This document shows positions 61,148 through 64,000 of a DNA stretch of 64,000 nt, in pieces. The number at the start of each line of letters is the position of its first letter. Positions within the stretch are counted from its first letter, which is position 1. Source of the stretch: Bog-473 sp963756025 (lineage in GTDB: Bacteria > Actinomycetota > Acidimicrobiia > Acidimicrobiales > RAAP-2); NCBI GenBank assembly GCA_963756025.1, contig CAVWMF010000005.1, positions 434,001-498,000 of the forward strand. Direction: 5' to 3'. The notes beneath the pieces were generated by a model. It was given only the letters and a program-made list of their open reading frames with translations. It made no database searches and was not told where the DNA came from. The position numbers and the translations under genes were made by a program.

Positions 61148-61853
61148 CCCAGTCCGGCGCGGTCCGCGAGGTGAGTGCGGCCCAGGGCGAGCAGGGTGCA
61201 TCGGCGGACAATCTTGGTCACCGTCCGCTGTTGCGGGGGTGGCTCCATTTCGCCGCGTTCATCGCATGGGTGATCGGCGGCCCGTTCCTGATTGCGGCGG
61301 GACCCGACGCCCCGAGCAAAGCGGTGTTGACCGTCTATGTGCTTTCCATGTTGGTGATGTTCGGGACCAGCGCGCTGTTCCACCGTGTTCGCTGGTCCGC
61401 TCCGGCCTGGCGGCGCATGCGCCGGGCAGACCACAGTGCGATATTCATCGGCATCGCCGGAACGTCCACCGCCGTGGCCGGGCTCGCTCTCTCCGGGTGG
61501 TCCCAGGCGCTCATGCTGAGCCTGGTGTGGGCGGGCGCGCTGCGTCGGCATCGTTTTGCGCCAGGTGTGGCTGGACGCGCCCCAGTGGGCGGTTGCCGTG
61601 CCGTACGTGGCCGTAGGTTGGTGCTCGCTCATCGTGGCCCCGCAGCTCGTGCGCAGCCTGGGCTGGGTCGGCTTCGCGCTCGATGCTCGTCGCCGGTCTG
61701 TTCTATACGGCCGGCGCGCTCGTCTACGCCCGCAAGCGGCCGGACCCATGGCCGGGTACGTTCGGGTTTCACGAGGTCTTCCATGCCTGCACCGTGGTGG
61801 GCGCGGGGATCTTCGCCTATCTCATTGCCTTCATCGCCCTTCCTCGCTATTGA
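61144..61853 (+). pseudogene. Hemolysin III / AdipoR-like (TrhA) membrane protein, two frameshifts
   Basis: ATG 61144 overlaps the serB stop. The start (LLRGWLHFAAFIAWVIGGPFLIAAG) and TSALFHRVRWS, DHSAIFIGIAGTSTAV show the HlyIII/YqfA family, with the SxxxH and DHS metal positions. The frame changes near 61543 (into LRQVWLDAPQWAVAVPYVAVGW) and near 61685 (into VAGLFYTAGALVYARKRPDPWPGTFGFHEVFH, where the final HExxH-like His pair lies), ending YLIAFIALPRY at TGA 61851. Joined length is about 236 residues with seven membrane helices. The role is unclear for bacterial members (lipid-related hydrolase proposed). Breaks without nonsense codons suggest sequence errors. Confidence 0.75.
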
Positions 61854-62189
61854 GGACGACCGTGCAAGGTTGCTGCTGCGTTGCGAGCCGGTTGTAATCA
61901 CGTTGGACGATTGACTCTCGTAGAAAACCCGGTAAGAGTTTCGACCGCGAGGGCAATTGCAACACGAAGCACCAGAAACGCTGTTTTCCAGGGCAACATT
62001 GCGAGAAGTGCGAAGCACTCGGGACTCCACAAGGCTTTGTCTCTCGCGGTCTTTAGCATCACTCATCCCATATATCGGACAGGTGGGTAGTGATATGAAC
62101 GATGGATATCTATTCGTGCTGCCCCTTGCCGGGGCAACGTCGGTCTCGGCACCCAGGGCGTGCTCCGACATACGGATCGGAATCTCTTG
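61854..62189. other. Intergenic region without recognised features
   Basis: 336 bp between hlyIII and the SGNH gene. It is less GC-rich by eye than the flanking genes, with short open frames only and no obvious repeat or hairpin. It should hold the promoter for the SGNH-acyltransferase pair, but I cannot place it. Confidence 0.5.
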
Positions 62190-63206
62190 ATGCGGCACGG
62201 GCCGGGTCTCCGTGCTCGGCTGCTCCGGTTCGCCGTCCTTCTCGGTGCAGTGCTCGCGCTTGTGACGTCGGCGTCGGCCTCGGCGCAAACCCGGTCCAGC
62301 GCAAGCCTGAAGAGTGCCGGCGGCTACGCCACGCTTGCGCAAGTGCGCGCCGCCATCAAGTCAGCGCAGCACCTCTCTTCGCCGCCCGCGCATGTGACGC
62401 CGTCGCTCTCCGCGTTGGCCTCCCTCGACGATTGGGGTGGAGATCTTCAGACCAACAGCAGCTGTCCATCGCTCGACGTCAATGCCTCGACGTTCGACAT
62501 CGCGAGTTGTACCTTCGGCGATAAGAGTGCCACGACGACGGTCGCGCTCGTCGGCGACTCGCGGGCACAGATGTGGCTCGATGTCTTCAACAACTTGGGA
62601 TTGTCCCAGCATTTCAAGCTCGTCTTCATGGCCAAGAACGGGTGTCCCGTGCCGTTGGGGGCCTATCAGACGAACAACAACGGGACCGTCTCGAAGTCGC
62701 CATGGAGCGCCTGCACGTCGTTCCACTCCTTCGTCGCCTCAACGCTCAAGTCGCTCAACCCGGCCGCCATCGTCGTTTCCAGCAACTTCGAGCTCGAGCT
62801 TGCCAATCCTCCCCACTTGGCCTCCCCGAAGGAGGTCAAGCAGGACACGGCAAAGTTCTTGGAGTCGTTGCCGACGACGTCCAAGACAGTGGTGCTGGGT
62901 GGGTTCCCCCAGCCGGCCGATACCGCCAACCCCACCCTGTGTCTCTCCAAAGGACCGAAGTCGATCGATTCCTGCAATTTCGTTCCTTCGCACACGGTCG
63001 ACGCGGAGAACGCGGCCGCCCAGTCCGCAGCAAAACTGGCTGGTGTCGCGTTCATCAACCAGACACCTTGGTTCTGTGCGTCCACCTGCCCACCGATCGT
63101 CGCATCGATCATTCCGTATACGATTGATGCGTATCACGGCGACAAGACCTACCTGAATTACCTCACCGGGGTTCTCTGGAGCTCTCTCAAGCCTTACGTC
63201 CAGTAG
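62190..63206 (+). CDS. Secreted SGNH-hydrolase-like protein, partner of a membrane acyltransferase
   Basis: 338 residues from ATG 62190. An upstream GTG 62160 is in frame. Signal peptide LLRFAVLLGAVLALVTSASASA, then a domain with VALVGDSRAQMWLDVF (the GDS block with the nucleophile Ser), NGCPVPLGAYQ, AAIVVSSNFELE (the N block), VVLGGFPQPAD and IDAYHGDKTYLNYL (D..H block, read as DAYHGD). This is the SGNH domain normally fused to the C-terminus of OafA-type O-acyltransferases. Here it is a separate secreted protein encoded 3 bp upstream of that acyltransferase. Confidence 0.82.
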   Translation: MRHGPGLRARLLRFAVLLGAVLALVTSASASAQTRSSASLKSAGGYATLAQVRAAIKSAQHLSSPPAHVTPSLSALASLDDWGGDLQTNSSCPSLDVNASTFDIASCTFGDKSATTTVALVGDSRAQMWLDVFNNLGLSQHFKLVFMAKNGCPVPLGAYQTNNNGTVSKSPWSACTSFHSFVASTLKSLNPAAIVVSSNFELELANPPHLASPKEVKQDTAKFLESLPTTSKTVVLGGFPQPADTANPTLCLSKGPKSIDSCNFVPSHTVDAENAAAQSAAKLAGVAFINQTPWFCASTCPPIVASIIPYTIDAYHGDKTYLNYLTGVLWSSLKPYVQ

Positions 63207-63209
63207 GCG

Positions 63210-64000
63210 ATGAAACAACCTGTTCTTTCCGACCGGCTCACGACGGGCACGTCTCGCGCCGTTCGCCGCCGGGCTAAGGACGACCCGGGTACCCTCCTCG
63301 GTGACAGGAAGTATCGTCCCGATGTCGAAGGTCTGAGGGCCGTCGCCGTCGGCGCCGTCATTCTCTTCCACGCCAACCTGGTCGGCTTTACGGGCGGCTT
63401 CGTCGGCGTCGACGTCTTCTACGTCATTTCCGGCTTTGTCATCACCGGCGTGCTGCTGAGAAAGGTCGAAGCATCGGGCTCACTCGGATTCAAAGATTTC
63501 TACGCCCGTCGTGCCCGGAGAATCCTCCCGGCGGCCGGCCTCGTCCTCCTTGTGACGATCTTCGCCGGCTACCACTGGCTGGGTTTCATTCGGGGAGCCG
63601 AAGTTGCCGACGACGCCCGCTGGTGCGCTGTCTTCTTGGGTAACTTCCACTTTCTCTCGATCGGGACCAATTACTTCTCGAGCCAACTCCCGCCGTCACC
63701 GCTCCAGAACTATTGGTCGTTGGCGGTCGAGGAACAGTTCTACCTCGTCTATCCCTGCCTGCTGGCGCTCAGCCTCGTTGTGATCCCGAGACTCTCGGTC
63801 CGACACAAGGTGATGATCTTTACGGGGGTGGTCGTTCTGGCCTCGCTCTCCTGGTCGATCTACCAAACATCGGCGGACCCCTACGGCGCCTATCTCTCGA
63901 GCCTCACGCGGGCCTGGGAGCTTGCCGTCGGCGGCTTCGTGGCCGCGGGGACCCAGTACTGGCTCCGCATACGGCGTGAGGTCGCCATGGGCCTGACGTG
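63210..64000 (+). CDS. OafA/YrhL-type membrane acyltransferase, 3' truncated by window
   Basis: At least 263 residues from ATG 63210, 3 bp after the SGNH gene. After a basic N-terminus, RPDVEGLRAVAVGAVILFHA gives the first helix and the family's RxxxDxLRAxAVxxVxxxH block. FTGGFVGVDVFYVISGF and FYARRARRILPAAGLVLL (the RxxxRxxP block) follow, then NYWSLAVEEQFYLVYP (the WSLxxEEQFY block). These are the acyltransferase-3 fold motifs. The enzyme moves an acetyl or other acyl group to an extracytoplasmic sugar, peptidoglycan or lipid. The C-terminus and any fused domain are outside the window. Confidence 0.92.
   Translation, partial: MKQPVLSDRLTTGTSRAVRRRAKDDPGTLLGDRKYRPDVEGLRAVAVGAVILFHANLVGFTGGFVGVDVFYVISGFVITGVLLRKVEASGSLGFKDFYARRARRILPAAGLVLLVTIFAGYHWLGFIRGAEVADDARWCAVFLGNFHFLSIGTNYFSSQLPPSPLQNYWSLAVEEQFYLVYPCLLALSLVVIPRLSVRHKVMIFTGVVVLASLSWSIYQTSADPYGAYLSSLTRAWELAVGGFVAAGTQYWLRIRREVAMGLT

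Overview
The window is high-GC DNA with dense, actinobacterial-style coding. It most likely comes from an uncultured member of the class Acidimicrobiia or a close relative. Pointers are a Gram-positive/actinobacterial type LexA box in front of recA, an F420-type luciferase-like oxidoreductase, a CHAD protein facing a NUDIX hydrolase, a DUF2510 membrane protein, and a fragment with the YW-rich and SVSC/DCTAVG repeats I associate with Acidimicrobiia. The taxonomy is inference; there is no rRNA gene here.

Layout. 1-3.1 kb (minus): lactate-racemase cofactor genes larB and larC, with larC running in frame into a PLP-dependent decarboxylase cut by the window edge. 3.4-5.4 kb: pheA, a VOC protein and a GH16 remnant. 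5.6-9.6 kb (minus): tRNA-Ser(UGA), typA and two unknown proteins. 9.6-18.7 kb (plus): patatin, methyltransferase, Lhr helicase and the 5-oxoprolinase genes pxpA and fused pxpBC. 18.7-23.4 kb: TauE/SafE exporter, CYTH-CHAD protein, NUDIX hydrolase, a hairpin-rich gap and a DUF2510 protein. 23.5-28.3 kb: a catabolic-looking cluster (acyl-CoA ligase, P450, F420 oxidoreductase, PhyH) in which three of four large genes are frameshifted. 28.3-41.8 kb: an accessory stretch of small enzymes and secreted or unknown proteins. It holds the most unusual locus: an ECF sigma factor, a membrane protein ending in a SecD-like head domain, and a stand-alone SecD. 41.9-56.3 kb: a housekeeping block with tRNA-Ser(GCU), rimO-pgsA, cinA, a two-component system, two glycosyltransferases and SOS-controlled recA. 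56-64 kb: a DUF3048 lipoprotein, a Tat-exported DMFase-like protein, an acetyltransferase, serB, hemolysin III and a split SGNH/acyltransferase pair that runs off the right edge.

How the genes fit together. Several units look co-transcribed because stop and start codons overlap: larB-larC, patatin-methyltransferase, lhr-pxpA-pxpBC, sigma factor-SecD-like protein-SecD, rimO/pgsA-cinA, response regulator-kinase, GtrA-type glycosyltransferase-GT39, and serB-hlyIII. Cell-surface themes recur: glycosyltransferases, O-acyltransferase, GH16, and two paralogous DUF4214-type methyltransferases.

Caution. I count about seventeen probable single-base indels. They hit both dispensable genes and a housekeeping gene (serB), usually with no in-frame nonsense codons, so many may be sequence errors rather than true pseudogenes. 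The two apparent gene fusions (larC-decarboxylase and rimO-pgsA) each have an out-of-frame ATGA or GTGA stop/start overlap exactly at the domain boundary, so they could be artefacts of the same kind.
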